From Bacteroidota bacterium (GTDB lineage Bacteria > Bacteroidota > Bacteroidia > Chitinophagales > JADIYW01), in NCBI GenBank assembly GCA_963169645.1, contig CAUJCO010000013.1:533923-597922 (forward strand): a stretch of 64,000 nt of DNA. Direction: 5' to 3'. Position 1 is the first letter of the stretch. The number at the start of each line of letters is the position of its first letter. Shown here one piece after another: positions 9,553 through 18,714 of this stretch. A model generated the notes under the pieces. It was not told where the DNA came from, made no database searches, and was given only the letters and a program-made list of their open reading frames with translations. The position numbers and the translations under genes are program-made.

Positions 9553-10401
9553 TTGAACAAGAGCCTAAAAATAATTTGCTTATTACTTACCATCGCACTT
9601 GGTACGCAAAAGCTATTGGCTCAAGAAAATGAATTTGGGGGCTGGGCAGGAACGAGTGTTTACCTCGGTGATTTAAATCCAACCATGTCCTTTAAAAATG
9701 CACGATGGGCAACAGGTGTATTCTATCGATATAATTTGAACGACAGGATGGCATTCCGGGCACAAATGAATTATGGATTTTTGGATGCTGCCGATAAACG
9801 CATTAAACGTTTTCCATATTTACAAGCACGCAATTTAGATTTTAAATCTCAGTTGGTAGAAGTTGCCGCTACGTATGAAATTAATTTTTTCAAGTATTCT
9901 TTAATTCGTTCCAAAGGAACAAAAGACACCAAAACTTGGACACCGTATGTATTTATGGGCGTAAGTTTATTTTACTATAAACCGTACACGAAAGTAAATG
10001 GCGATAAATATATTTTGGAATCAGTAGGAACGGAAGGACAAAAATCAGCTAATAATCCAACTCGAAACAGAGGTTATGACAACTATGCCTTGGCTATTCC
10101 GTATGGATTAGGTGTAAAAATAGGATTAACACCAAATTGGGCTTTAAATGTAGAGGCCAGCAGTCGCATCACGTTCACAGATTATATAGATGATGTGAGC
10201 AAAAATTATGCAGAAATAGATGATGTAAACTACATCGTAAATGGAATTAATATGGGACCCGCATTGGCAGATAAATCAGCTCAAAACATTGGAATTCCGG
10301 GAAAGCAACGCGGCACCAGCAAAGATAAAGACCGTTTTATGTTTATTGGAGTGGGCGTTACCTATACTATTCAAACATCAAAATGTCCAAAGGTATTATA
10401 A
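9553..10401 (+). CDS. DUF6089-type outer-membrane beta-barrel protein
   Basis: About 282 residues with an N-terminal signal peptide (MNKSLKIICLLLTIALG when started at the TTG at 9553) ending near LLAQE. The mature part has alternating hydrophobic strands and the GGWAGTSVYLGDLNP start common to this Bacteroidota family, which lies just upstream of uppS and bamA in many genomes. The barrel function is unknown, but the conserved position suggests an envelope-biogenesis role. An in-frame TTG at 9526 is inside the predicted -7 box and is rejected as the start. Confidence 0.82.
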   Translation: MNKSLKIICLLLTIALGTQKLLAQENEFGGWAGTSVYLGDLNPTMSFKNARWATGVFYRYNLNDRMAFRAQMNYGFLDAADKRIKRFPYLQARNLDFKSQLVEVAATYEINFFKYSLIRSKGTKDTKTWTPYVFMGVSLFYYKPYTKVNGDKYILESVGTEGQKSANNPTRNRGYDNYALAIPYGLGVKIGLTPNWALNVEASSRITFTDYIDDVSKNYAEIDDVNYIVNGINMGPALADKSAQNIGIPGKQRGTSKDKDRFMFIGVGVTYTIQTSKCPKVL

Positions 10402-10404
10402 CAA

Positions 10405-11184
10405 GTGAATACAAACGATAACATATCTTACAAAGAACAAATCGACCTAAATCGATTACCCAAACATATTGCCATTATTATGGATGGCAATGGAAGATGG
10501 GCAAAAGCACAAGGCAAGCACCGCATTTTTGGACATAAGAATGGCGTGAAAGCCGTTCGGGAAGCCACAGAAGCTTGTGCCGAAATTGGTGTTTCACATC
10601 TTACACTATATGCTTTCTCTACCGAAAACTGGAACCGACCCAAAACGGAAGTTTCCGCATTAATGGAATTATTATTTCTTACAATTGGAAAAGAAATTAA
10701 AACACTTCAGAAAAACAATATCCGTTTAAATGTCATTGGCCACATACACAACTTACCTGCTTCAAATCAAAAAGCATTAAAAGAAGTGATGGAAGCCACC
10801 AAAGATAATACTCGTATGACATTAACCTTGGCATTGAGCTACGGCTCTCGAGAAGAACTTAGTGAGGCCACAAAGCACATTGCCCAACTCTATAAAGATG
10901 GAAAAATAAACTTGGATGACATCAACCAACAAACTATTTCCAATCACCTTTATACACACAATATGCCGGATCCGGAATTGATGATACGCACCAGTGGCGA
11001 ACACCGTATCAGTAATTTCTTGTTGTGGCAATTGGCCTATACAGAATTATATTTTACCGATAAATTTTGGCCGGAATTTGAGAAAAACGATTTATATCAA
11101 GCTATCTACGATTTTCAAAATAGAGAACGACGTTTTGGTATGACAAGCGAACAAATTAATGAATCAATAAACACCAATCATTAA
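10405..11184 (+). CDS. uppS: isoprenyl transferase (undecaprenyl diphosphate synthase)
   Basis: A 259-residue cis-prenyltransferase that makes the C55 lipid carrier for peptidoglycan and surface polysaccharide. The catalytic Asp lies in IAIIMDGNGRWAKAQGK, and the C-terminal substrate motif is ELMIRTSGEHRISNFLLWQ. The start is a GTG at 10405, three bases after the DUF6089 stop. This is the second gene of the envelope operon, directly ahead of bamA. Confidence 0.96.
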   Translation: MNTNDNISYKEQIDLNRLPKHIAIIMDGNGRWAKAQGKHRIFGHKNGVKAVREATEACAEIGVSHLTLYAFSTENWNRPKTEVSALMELLFLTIGKEIKTLQKNNIRLNVIGHIHNLPASNQKALKEVMEATKDNTRMTLTLALSYGSREELSEATKHIAQLYKDGKINLDDINQQTISNHLYTHNMPDPELMIRTSGEHRISNFLLWQLAYTELYFTDKFWPEFEKNDLYQAIYDFQNRERRFGMTSEQINESINTNH

Positions 11185-11201
11185 AAATGCACTTAACTTC
11201 T

Positions 11202-13958
11202 ATGAAAAAAATTACTTTATTTTTATTGCTTGGTGTATGCACAACAACAAACGCTATTTTTGCACAAGACACAGACACTTCCAAAATTTCCATTTCTACT
11301 ATTGCGGCAATTGAAAATGATAGCTTGGCAGTTTCTACTTCGGATAGCCTAAATACAATAACCACTTCTGTTGATACAATTCCTACTTTGTCAAAGCTTT
11401 TATTCAACTATAAAGAACCTAAAAAATTTAAAGTTGCCGGCGTAGAAATTAACGGAACCGAATATCTTGACAAAAACATTATTCGCTCCTTAACCGGTAT
11501 AAAACTAGGCGATGTTATTACCGTTCCGGGCGATGACATTACAAAAAGCGTAAAAAACTTATGGAAACAAGGCTTGTTTGGCAATATTCAAGTTTATGCG
11601 GATAAAGTAATTGGTGAAAATATTTACTTAAGCATCGATGTACTAGAAAAACCACGTTTGAACGACATTACCATAAAAGGATTGAAAAAAAGTGATGCCG
11701 ATGATTTAAAGAAAAAGTTTGAGATGTTGAAAGGCAAACCACTTACGGAAGCAGTGAAAACAAATCTTAAAAATATTATCGTCGATAAGTTTGAAGAAAA
11801 ATCTTACCTAAATCCTGTTATCACTATTGTAGATAAAAAAGATGAAGGTTTAGTAAATAGTGCTTCTTTGCTCGTAACTGTAGACAAAGGAAATAAAGTA
11901 AAAATCAACAATATCGATTTTATTGGAAGAGAGTACGGCGAATTATCAAAGATGCGTAAAGCTATGAAAGGTACACGCGAACGCTCCAAAGTAGAACTAA
12001 ATGTTAAAGACGGCAGAAGCAGAAAACAAAAAGCGAAAGATGCGTTGTATACATTGGCTAATCTTAACTCCAATTCCGTAAAAGATTTCTTTTTAGATAG
12101 ATTTAGAATCACTTTCAAAGGTTCTAAGTTTAACCATACAAAATACGAAGAAGACAAAATTAACTTGATTAACTATTACAACAATAATGGTTTCAGAGAT
12201 GCCAAAATAATAGCAGACACTGTAGTTAATGACGATGATGGAAATGTTAGCATCAAAATTCATTTAGACGAAGGCAATAAGTATTACTTCCGCAACATCG
12301 ACTTTAAAGGAAATGCGAAAATATCAAATGAAGTATTAGCACGCGTTTTAAATATCAAAAAAGGAGATCCGTACAATGCATCACTTTTAGAAAAAAGATT
12401 GTCACAAGATCCGGACGGTGGCGACATCAGTTCCTTATACTACGATGATGGTTATTTATTTTTTAGCGTCAATCCGGTTGAGGTAGCTGTTGAAAACGAC
12501 TCGATTGACTTAGAAATTCGAATCAACGAAGGACCACAAGCTACTATTAGAAACGTAATTATTGAAGGAAACGACAAAACCAACGAACACGTTATACGCC
12601 GTGAATTAAGAACTTTTCCGGGTGACAAATTCAGTCGCTCCGATTTAATTCGTTCACAGCGCGAAATAGCCAACTTAGGATTCTTCGATCCGCAAGAAAC
12701 ACGTGTAGAACCTATCCCAAACCCAACGGATGGTACGGTTGACATCAAATATGTAGTAAAAGAAAAATCTGCCGACCAAGTTGAATTATCTGCAGGTTGG
12801 GGTGGAAAAGAAAGCGGACTTATCGGTACATTGGGTTTGAAATTCAACAATTTCTCCATGCGTAACATCTTTAAGAAAAAAGCGTGGACACCACTACCAA
12901 CAGGCGATGGCCAACAACTTTCTTTACGTATAGAAAGTAACGGAAAACGCTATCAGAATTATAACTTCTCATTTACGGAGCCATGGTTAGGTGGTAAAAA
13001 ACCAAACGCCTTTACAGTAGCTGCGTTCCGTTCGCGTATTCAAGATGTATCAAATGGAAAAGTATTAGGAAAACAAATCACCAATGGTTTATCGCTTTCA
13101 TTAGGCACACGATTAAAAAAACCGGACGATTTCTTCATTGTACAAGCATCTGCCAATTATTATGGTTATAAATTGGATAATTTCGACAATCGATATTATG
13201 TAAACAACCAAGCATTAGATAGTGGAAAGTTCAGCAACTTAAACTTCAAACTGTCATTACAACGCAACTCTATCAATCAACCGGTATTCCCAACAAGCGG
13301 TGCTAAAATAGAAGCATCCGTACAGTTTACGCCACCGTATTCATTATTCAGAAAAAATGCGAATTACGATGGAATGACCATCGCAGAGAAATACAAATTA
13401 ATTGAATACCATAAATGGAAATTCTCTGTTGATTGGTATCAACAATTAGGAAAATCAAAATTGGTATTGCGTGCTGCAGCGAAGTTTGGTTTCTTAGGAA
13501 CATACAATAAAAAAGTAGGTATTACACCGTTTGAACGTTTCCAAGTAGGCGGAAATGGTATTCCATCAAACGTTACCTTATTTGGAACAGACATCGTTGC
13601 ACACCGTGGTTACGAAGGTGATTATTCCAACTCCGGTGGCGACCCAATTTATAATAAATTCTTATTAGAGTTACGTTATCCTTTTTCCCTTAATCCATCT
13701 GCAACAATTTATGGTTTGGTGTTTTTTGAAGCAGCCAATACGTATGCTACCTTCAAAGATTACAATCCATTTAAGTTGAAGAAAAGTGTCGGTATTGGTG
13801 TGCGTGCCATCTTACCAATGTTTGGTTTAATCGGTATCGACTATGGCATACGTTTTGATAGTGCTAATGGTAGTCCAATAAAACAATATAACGGATTCTT
13901 CGATTACATAGGAAAAAATGGAAATATCTCCTTTATTCTTGGATTCGAACCGGAATAA
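11202..13958 (+). CDS. bamA: outer membrane protein assembly factor BamA
   Basis: About 918 residues. The signal peptide MKKITLFLLLGVCTTTNAIF starts at the ATG at 11202; an in-frame ATG at 11187 would add five residues. POTRA repeats follow, with recognisable starts such as VAGVEINGTEYLDKNIIRSL and the turn NLWKQGLFGNIQVYAD. The C-terminal Omp85 barrel carries the loop-6 motif AHRGYEG, a variant of the family VRGF/Y. It is longer than the E. coli protein, as is normal in Bacteroidota. It folds beta-barrel proteins into the outer membrane and is cotranscribed with uppS and two Skp-like chaperones. Confidence 0.95.
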   Translation: MKKITLFLLLGVCTTTNAIFAQDTDTSKISISTIAAIENDSLAVSTSDSLNTITTSVDTIPTLSKLLFNYKEPKKFKVAGVEINGTEYLDKNIIRSLTGIKLGDVITVPGDDITKSVKNLWKQGLFGNIQVYADKVIGENIYLSIDVLEKPRLNDITIKGLKKSDADDLKKKFEMLKGKPLTEAVKTNLKNIIVDKFEEKSYLNPVITIVDKKDEGLVNSASLLVTVDKGNKVKINNIDFIGREYGELSKMRKAMKGTRERSKVELNVKDGRSRKQKAKDALYTLANLNSNSVKDFFLDRFRITFKGSKFNHTKYEEDKINLINYYNNNGFRDAKIIADTVVNDDDGNVSIKIHLDEGNKYYFRNIDFKGNAKISNEVLARVLNIKKGDPYNASLLEKRLSQDPDGGDISSLYYDDGYLFFSVNPVEVAVENDSIDLEIRINEGPQATIRNVIIEGNDKTNEHVIRRELRTFPGDKFSRSDLIRSQREIANLGFFDPQETRVEPIPNPTDGTVDIKYVVKEKSADQVELSAGWGGKESGLIGTLGLKFNNFSMRNIFKKKAWTPLPTGDGQQLSLRIESNGKRYQNYNFSFTEPWLGGKKPNAFTVAAFRSRIQDVSNGKVLGKQITNGLSLSLGTRLKKPDDFFIVQASANYYGYKLDNFDNRYYVNNQALDSGKFSNLNFKLSLQRNSINQPVFPTSGAKIEASVQFTPPYSLFRKNANYDGMTIAEKYKLIEYHKWKFSVDWYQQLGKSKLVLRAAAKFGFLGTYNKKVGITPFERFQVGGNGIPSNVTLFGTDIVAHRGYEGDYSNSGGDPIYNKFLLELRYPFSLNPSATIYGLVFFEAANTYATFKDYNPFKLKKSVGIGVRAILPMFGLIGIDYGIRFDSANGSPIKQYNGFFDYIGKNGNISFILGFEPE

Positions 13959-13998
13959 TTTTGGAACAAAATTGTAATTTTAAACAAAACAAAAGTTG

Positions 13999-14511
13999 AT
14001 GAAAAAGATATTATTGTCTATCGCGTTTTTTACGGCCATTGCATTTACTGCACAAGCACAGCGTTTTGCTTATGTAGATACAAAATATATTTTGGAAAAA
14101 ATGCCGGAATATAAAGCTGCTCAACAAAAATTAGATGACCAAGCAGCGAGTTGGCAAAAAGAAATTGATGGAAAAAATGATGCATTAAAGAAGATGTACA
14201 CCAAGTACCAAGCAGAAGAATTTTTGTTAACCGCTGAAATGAAAACACAACGCGAAAATGAAATTGTGAAAGCCGAAGATGAATTGAAAGATTTGCAAAA
14301 AAATAGATTTGGCATGAATGGTGATTTATTCAAGAAAAGACAAGAATTAATACAACCTATCCAAGACAAAGTATTTGATGCCGTACAAAAACTAGCCCAA
14401 TTCAGAACCTATGATTTTATCTTTGATAAAGCATCCGGAAGCTCTGCTATGTTATACACGAATCCACAATATGACATCAGCGAAGAGGTGCTAAAAAAAC
14501 TTGGAATGTAA
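13999..14511 (+). CDS. OmpH/Skp-like periplasmic chaperone (first copy)
   Basis: About 170 residues. The signal peptide MKKILLSIAFFTAIAFTAQA is followed by RFAYVDTKYILEKMPEYK, the classical start of an OmpH domain. A long charged helical middle (the coiled tentacle) comes next, then a C-terminal beta segment with YDFIFDKASGSSAMLYT. It holds unfolded outer-membrane proteins for BamA, the gene just upstream. The start is the ATG at 13999; the preceding TTG at 13996 is not preferred. Confidence 0.92.
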   Translation: MKKILLSIAFFTAIAFTAQAQRFAYVDTKYILEKMPEYKAAQQKLDDQAASWQKEIDGKNDALKKMYTKYQAEEFLLTAEMKTQRENEIVKAEDELKDLQKNRFGMNGDLFKKRQELIQPIQDKVFDAVQKLAQFRTYDFIFDKASGSSAMLYTNPQYDISEEVLKKLGM

Positions 14512-14574
14512 TTTGTATAGACTTCAATAATAATTTTTAAACCAAATAAATATTTTACATTAAACACTTAAGAA

Positions 14575-15126
14575 ATGAAAAAAATTAGTACAATCGTTAT
14601 CGTGATGCTTGCATTTGCTGCCAGTACATTTGCTCAAAAAGCCAACAAATTAGGATATTTAAGCTCTGCTGAATTAATATCGTTAATGCCGGAATCTGCT
14701 AAAGCAGACTCTGCAATTAACAAATATGCCATGGAATTAGATGGTTTAGCTCAACAAATGTATGTTGAATACCAAAAGAAAACTACTGATGCACAAACAA
14801 AAGCCAAAACGATGTCTGAAGCACAATTAGATGTTTTAGGAAGAGAATTAGCTGACTTAGAAAAACGAATTTCTGATTTCCAACAAACTGCTCAAGATAA
14901 AATTGATGCAAAAAGAGAGAAATTATACGAGCCAATTTTACAAAAAGCAAACGACGGAATTAAAGCCGTTGCAAAAGCAAACGGATACACTTATATCTTC
15001 GATTCTAGTGCCGGTTCTATCTTATTTGCCGATGAATCTGATGATATAATGCCTTTAGTAAAAGCTCATTTAAAATTACCGGATCCAAAACCTGCTACAA
15101 CAGCACCGGTAAAAGCGCCTAATTAA
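14575..15126 (+). CDS. OmpH/Skp-like periplasmic chaperone (second copy)
   Basis: A 183-residue paralogue of the preceding gene. It has a signal peptide (MKKISTIVIVMLAFAAS...FAQ), the KLGYLSSAELISLMPE start, a coiled middle region and the closing YTYIFDSSAGSILFA motif. The C-terminus is extended by a Pro/Ala/Thr tail (DPKPATTAPVKAPN). Tandem Skp genes behind bamA are normal in this phylum. A strong terminator follows. Confidence 0.92.
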   Translation: MKKISTIVIVMLAFAASTFAQKANKLGYLSSAELISLMPESAKADSAINKYAMELDGLAQQMYVEYQKKTTDAQTKAKTMSEAQLDVLGRELADLEKRISDFQQTAQDKIDAKREKLYEPILQKANDGIKAVAKANGYTYIFDSSAGSILFADESDDIMPLVKAHLKLPDPKPATTAPVKAPN

Positions 15127-15145
15127 TCTATTAAAAAACTAGCAT

Positions 15146-15183
15146 AAAAGTTCGTTTGGTAAATACCAAACGAACTTTTTTAT
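15146..15183 (+). terminator. intrinsic terminator after the bamA-ompH operon
   Basis: A perfect 16-bp stem (15146-15161 pairing with 15164-15179) has only two bases between the arms, so the real loop is at least four bases. It is followed by T-rich sequence. It separates the envelope operon from murI. The hairpin is nearly symmetrical, but only the plus strand has the clear T-run. Confidence 0.85.
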
Positions 15184-15212
15184 TTTATGGAAAATATGTT
15201 GAACTTTGTACC

Positions 15213-16031
15213 ATGAATACGAATGCACACGCACCCATTGGTTTATTTGATTCCGGCATCGGCGGGCTCACCGTTGCTAGTGCCATTACGGCACAATTGC
15301 CCAATGAATCGTTGGTGTACTTCGGCGACACAGCTCATCTTCCGTATGGCGATAAATCAGCAGATACCATCCGTTACTTTACCAAAACAATCGGTGCATT
15401 TTTATTATCCAAAGAGTGTAAAATAGTAGTAATTGCTTGCAATACGGCTTCTTCCGTTGCGTACGATTTATTGAAAAATATGGCTGGCGACAACGCACAT
15501 GTTTTTAATGTAATTGACGCAGTAGTAGAGGAGGTCATCCAAAAAAAATATCAAAAAGTAGGTGTGATTGGCACCTTAGGCACGATAAATTCGAACGCCT
15601 ATCAATCTAAAATACAGGCAAAAAATAATGCGGTTATAGTGCATCAATTAGCAACACCACTTTTAGCACCTATGATAGAATCCGGTTTTGTGGATGGACA
15701 AATCTCCAATTTAGTTATAGAAGAATATTTAAGTGCTCCGGAATTACAAGATATTGAAACTCTGATTTTAGCTTGTACACATTACCCTTTAATCAAAAAA
15801 GAAATTGAAGCATACTATCTTTCCAAAAATAAAAAAGTAGATGTGTTGGCCACGAATGAGATTGTCGCCATACAAATTAAAAATTTTATGATAGAAAATG
15901 GCTTGGTGAATTACGAGAAAAAAGGTAAAAACGCTTTCTACGTTTCGGATTATACAGAAAGTTTTGAGAAAACAACCCAACTCTTTTATAAAGAATCCGT
16001 GGATTTAATTCATTTACCTTTGTTCAAATAA
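15213..16031 (+). CDS. murI: glutamate racemase
   Basis: About 272 residues. It makes D-glutamate for peptidoglycan. The two catalytic cysteines lie in VIACNTASSVAYD and LILACTHYPLIKKE, and the N-terminal GLFDSGIGGLTVASAI is typical. The start is the ATG at 15213. An earlier in-frame start at 15156 lies inside the terminator hairpin and is rejected. GAACTTTG just upstream differs from the -7 box by one base. Confidence 0.95.
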   Translation: MNTNAHAPIGLFDSGIGGLTVASAITAQLPNESLVYFGDTAHLPYGDKSADTIRYFTKTIGAFLLSKECKIVVIACNTASSVAYDLLKNMAGDNAHVFNVIDAVVEEVIQKKYQKVGVIGTLGTINSNAYQSKIQAKNNAVIVHQLATPLLAPMIESGFVDGQISNLVIEEYLSAPELQDIETLILACTHYPLIKKEIEAYYLSKNKKVDVLATNEIVAIQIKNFMIENGLVNYEKKGKNAFYVSDYTESFEKTTQLFYKESVDLIHLPLFK

Positions 16032-16038
16032 TCAAAAT

Positions 16039-17121
16039 TCACAGGTATTTTATTGCTTGATGCAACTTAAAGGTAGAATTATTAAAAACTGGAAATCCAG
16101 TACAGTTTTTTATACGATTTAATGCTGCATCGATGTTCAAATCAGCTTGTTTGCAGGTTACGGAAAACCCTTTTTTAGCTAAACTAGTTGCCAAATATTC
16201 TTGTTCGGTTTGGCCTTCTGCCGGAATAAAAATAGCTTTCTTGCCTAATGTAGCTAAATCCATTACGGTTGAATATCCGGAACGGCAAATAATCATCTTT
16301 GCTTTTTGTAAGGCGACAAACAAATCGTTTGTTTCTAAATAAGAAACGATAGTAATATGGTTGATGGTAGATTGTGTAAACGTTGCCGTTTTGCCTTGAA
16401 CTAACAATACTTTTTCTTCTCTTTGTTGAAAATTTTCTATCAATTTTTTTTCCAATGAACTGCGTTGTGGTTCAACACCGGATAAAACAATCAATACATC
16501 AAAATGTATATTTTCAATAAATGAAGTTGTTGGATGATAATTTAAAAATCTGCTTTGTATGCCAATATATTGATGCGTAATTCCAAAATTAATTTGATGT
16601 GCTAATATTCCGGAAAGATTATTTTCACCTTCATTATCCGGAATCCAAAGTGCATCAAATTTTTGTATCTGTCGCAAATGTAATTTTAAAAAAAAGGCAT
16701 TCATCCATTGAAATGGTTTCGGTGCTTGCAACGCAATTTGATGACACATAAAAATACTTTTTATGTTTTCATGTCGAACACCGTATCGATTGTCAGAAAT
16801 AATTATATCGATTGGTGTTTGTTCTACAAATTGTTTTATAGCATTATTTTCTTCTTTTATTGTTCGTACTATTTTGGGTGTTTGCAATAAACTTTGTACC
16901 GCCGCATTTTTTCCATTCGCATATTTAATATCATAACCGGGCAATTCTAAAAACGTTAATGTTGGATATGATTTCTTCAACAATAACAATGAATCGCCAT
17001 TACCGGCAATAATGACATTATGTTGATGTTGCAACAATATATCTATCATTGGCATACAACGAGTGGCATGTCCCAAGCCCCAATCTAATGGTGCAACTAA
17101 TATATTTTTTTGTCTGCTCAA
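16039..17121 (-). CDS. GT28/MurG-like glycosyltransferase
   Basis: A 360-residue GT-B fold enzyme. The N-terminal NILVAPLDWGLGHATRCMPM has the glycine-rich loop of GT28 enzymes. The C-terminal domain contains ICRSGYSTVMDLATLGKKAIFIPAEGQTEQ spread over about residues 285-315, the nucleotide-sugar binding region. The start is a TTG at 17121, supported by conservation of the N-terminal motif and by a -7 box 9 bp upstream. The acceptor is unknown. It is convergent with murI, 7 bp away. Confidence 0.87.
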   Translation of the reverse strand: MSRQKNILVAPLDWGLGHATRCMPMIDILLQHQHNVIIAGNGDSLLLLKKSYPTLTFLELPGYDIKYANGKNAAVQSLLQTPKIVRTIKEENNAIKQFVEQTPIDIIISDNRYGVRHENIKSIFMCHQIALQAPKPFQWMNAFFLKLHLRQIQKFDALWIPDNEGENNLSGILAHQINFGITHQYIGIQSRFLNYHPTTSFIENIHFDVLIVLSGVEPQRSSLEKKLIENFQQREEKVLLVQGKTATFTQSTINHITIVSYLETNDLFVALQKAKMIICRSGYSTVMDLATLGKKAIFIPAEGQTEQEYLATSLAKKGFSVTCKQADLNIDAALNRIKNCTGFPVFNNSTFKLHQAIKYL

Positions 17122-17129
17122 CTATGTTG

Positions 17130-17137
17130 CAAATATA
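17130..17137 (-). promoter_or_regulatory. -7 box upstream of the GT28-like gene
   Basis: On the minus strand it reads TATATTTG, an exact TAnnTTTG match nine bases before the TTG start. The predicted transcript would have an almost absent leader. Confidence 0.45.
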
Positions 17138-17240
17138 ACAATGGAATGCTGTTTACTGTGTTTTTTATAGGCTTCTGGTAGTATATCTTAGATTATCTAT
17201 TTAAAAGAAATGAAAAATGCTTTAAAAGATGTACGGTAAA

Positions 17241-18449
17241 TTAACTCAATTTTCTTCCTTTCCAATTGTATTGAAAGATATTTCCGAATGTACCTACAAA
17301 AGGTATATACCAAATATGATACAGCTCACTGATAAAGAACGTATGCATTAAATCATCTCTTTTAAAAAAGTGAGCAGCTGATTTTAGAAAAAAATAATCG
17401 ATGATGCATTTACACAACAGCTGAAACAAGAACATTCCTAACGAAAAAAAAACCGGTAAAAATTGGATGAGTGCGACCAACGTATGTTGTGGAAATAAGA
17501 TAGAATAAACCGATTTGCACAAGAAATAGAGGCCGTTCACCCAAATACTCAACACAAATAAATAAACCAAACCTAATATCAATGTTATGCGTTTATCTTG
17601 ATAGCTTCTGGATTTGCTCGTCCATCGATAGCGTTGTTGAAGAAAATCGGATAAAGTACGTTGTGGTTCGGTAAAAACAATCGCTGCTTTATTTTTTAGA
17701 AAATGAACATTTGCAGCAAACTTTTGTGCTATTTTATACACCAATAACATATCGTCGCCACTGGCTTTTTGGTCTATATTTCGATAGCCTTCAACTGCTA
17801 AAAAAGCTTGTTTTTCGTAGGCTAAATTAGCTCCGTTTGCCATGTTAAACATTTCCATATTCAACGAAGCACCCGTAATTGCTTGCATTCCACAGAAATC
17901 CAATGTTTGGAATTTTTCAAAGTACGAATTATCATTTTGGAAACAAACCGGTGCTGCAATCAACTTGGCATGGGTTTGCTCATAGTAGGTTGCTATGCTT
18001 CGCAGCCAATTTGTTTGCACGCTACAATCAGCATCTGTCGTAACAATCAATGTTCCTTTTGCTTTCAATACAGCGGCTTCAATGGCTCGTTTTTTATAGA
18101 CATTTGTCGCATCTGTGGCTAAAATATCTTGCAGTTTATACACCGATAACGACACGGGAAAATCCTTCGCCAAGTTTTCGCAAATCGTGTAGGTTGCATC
18201 TTCTGAAAAATCATCTACAACAATTACCTCCAATAATGAGGTTGGATAATTTTGCTGAGAAATATCTTTCAATAAAGTAGCGATATTTTTTGCTTCATTA
18301 CGTGCCGGAATGATAACAGATATAGATGTTTGTACTGTTTCTGCGAGAGCACTTTGTTCTCCCAATTCATTCCACTCATTTTTATACGTCAGCATGATAC
18401 CAACATAAAAAACGGTCAACAAAAATGATATGAATAAGAAAAGTAACAA
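17241..18449 (-). CDS. membrane-anchored family 2 glycosyltransferase
   Basis: 402 residues. An N-terminal transmembrane helix is followed by a GT-A domain starting ISVIIPARNEAKNIATLLKD, with VIVVDDFSEDATYTI, the DxD region TTDADC and the product-site motif QQRYRWTSK. At least three C-terminal membrane helices follow (about 285-380). This is the layout of processive or polyprenyl-linked GT2 enzymes. The start is a TTG at 18449. The acceptor is unknown; it lies next to a second glycosyltransferase gene on the same strand. Confidence 0.85.
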   Translation of the reverse strand: MLLFLFISFLLTVFYVGIMLTYKNEWNELGEQSALAETVQTSISVIIPARNEAKNIATLLKDISQQNYPTSLLEVIVVDDFSEDATYTICENLAKDFPVSLSVYKLQDILATDATNVYKKRAIEAAVLKAKGTLIVTTDADCSVQTNWLRSIATYYEQTHAKLIAAPVCFQNDNSYFEKFQTLDFCGMQAITGASLNMEMFNMANGANLAYEKQAFLAVEGYRNIDQKASGDDMLLVYKIAQKFAANVHFLKNKAAIVFTEPQRTLSDFLQQRYRWTSKSRSYQDKRITLILGLVYLFVLSIWVNGLYFLCKSVYSILFPQHTLVALIQFLPVFFSLGMFLFQLLCKCIIDYFFLKSAAHFFKRDDLMHTFFISELYHIWYIPFVGTFGNIFQYNWKGRKLS

Positions 18450-18474
18450 CCTTGTAAATCTATTTAAAAATAAA

Positions 18475-18482
18475 CAAACTTA
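18475..18482 (-). promoter_or_regulatory. -7 box upstream of the GT2 gene
   Basis: It reads TAAGTTTG on the minus strand, fitting TAnnTTTG, 25 bp before the TTG start at 18449. No -33 TTG at the expected distance. Confidence 0.4.
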
Positions 18483-18671
18483 CTATTACGATGTATTGTA
18501 TTTCTACACCAATGTTTATTTAAGTTGAAAGCCAATTATTTTTTTCAAATTCCATAATGGAAAACCTAACTTTTCTGACGCTTTATATAAAAAACAAAAT
18601 ATGGAATGGCAACATGTACACACACAAATTTTGAAGTAAGCGGACAAAGGTCATGCTTGATTTTTCATTAA

Positions 18672-18704
18672 GTGCAATTACAAAATGGAAATGAAAAATT
18701 GCAC
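18672..18704 (-). terminator. weak hairpin after dusB
   Basis: GTGCAATT and AATTGCAC form an 8-bp inverted repeat with a 17-base loop, 11 bp beyond the dusB stop on the minus strand. The following sequence is AT-rich but has no clean T-run, so it is only a possible terminator. Confidence 0.35.
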
Positions 18705-18714
18705 AAAAATTGCA

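Noticed and set aside
13999..15126. Tandem ompH genes as a notable duplication
   Set aside because: Paired Skp-like genes after bamA are common in this phylum.
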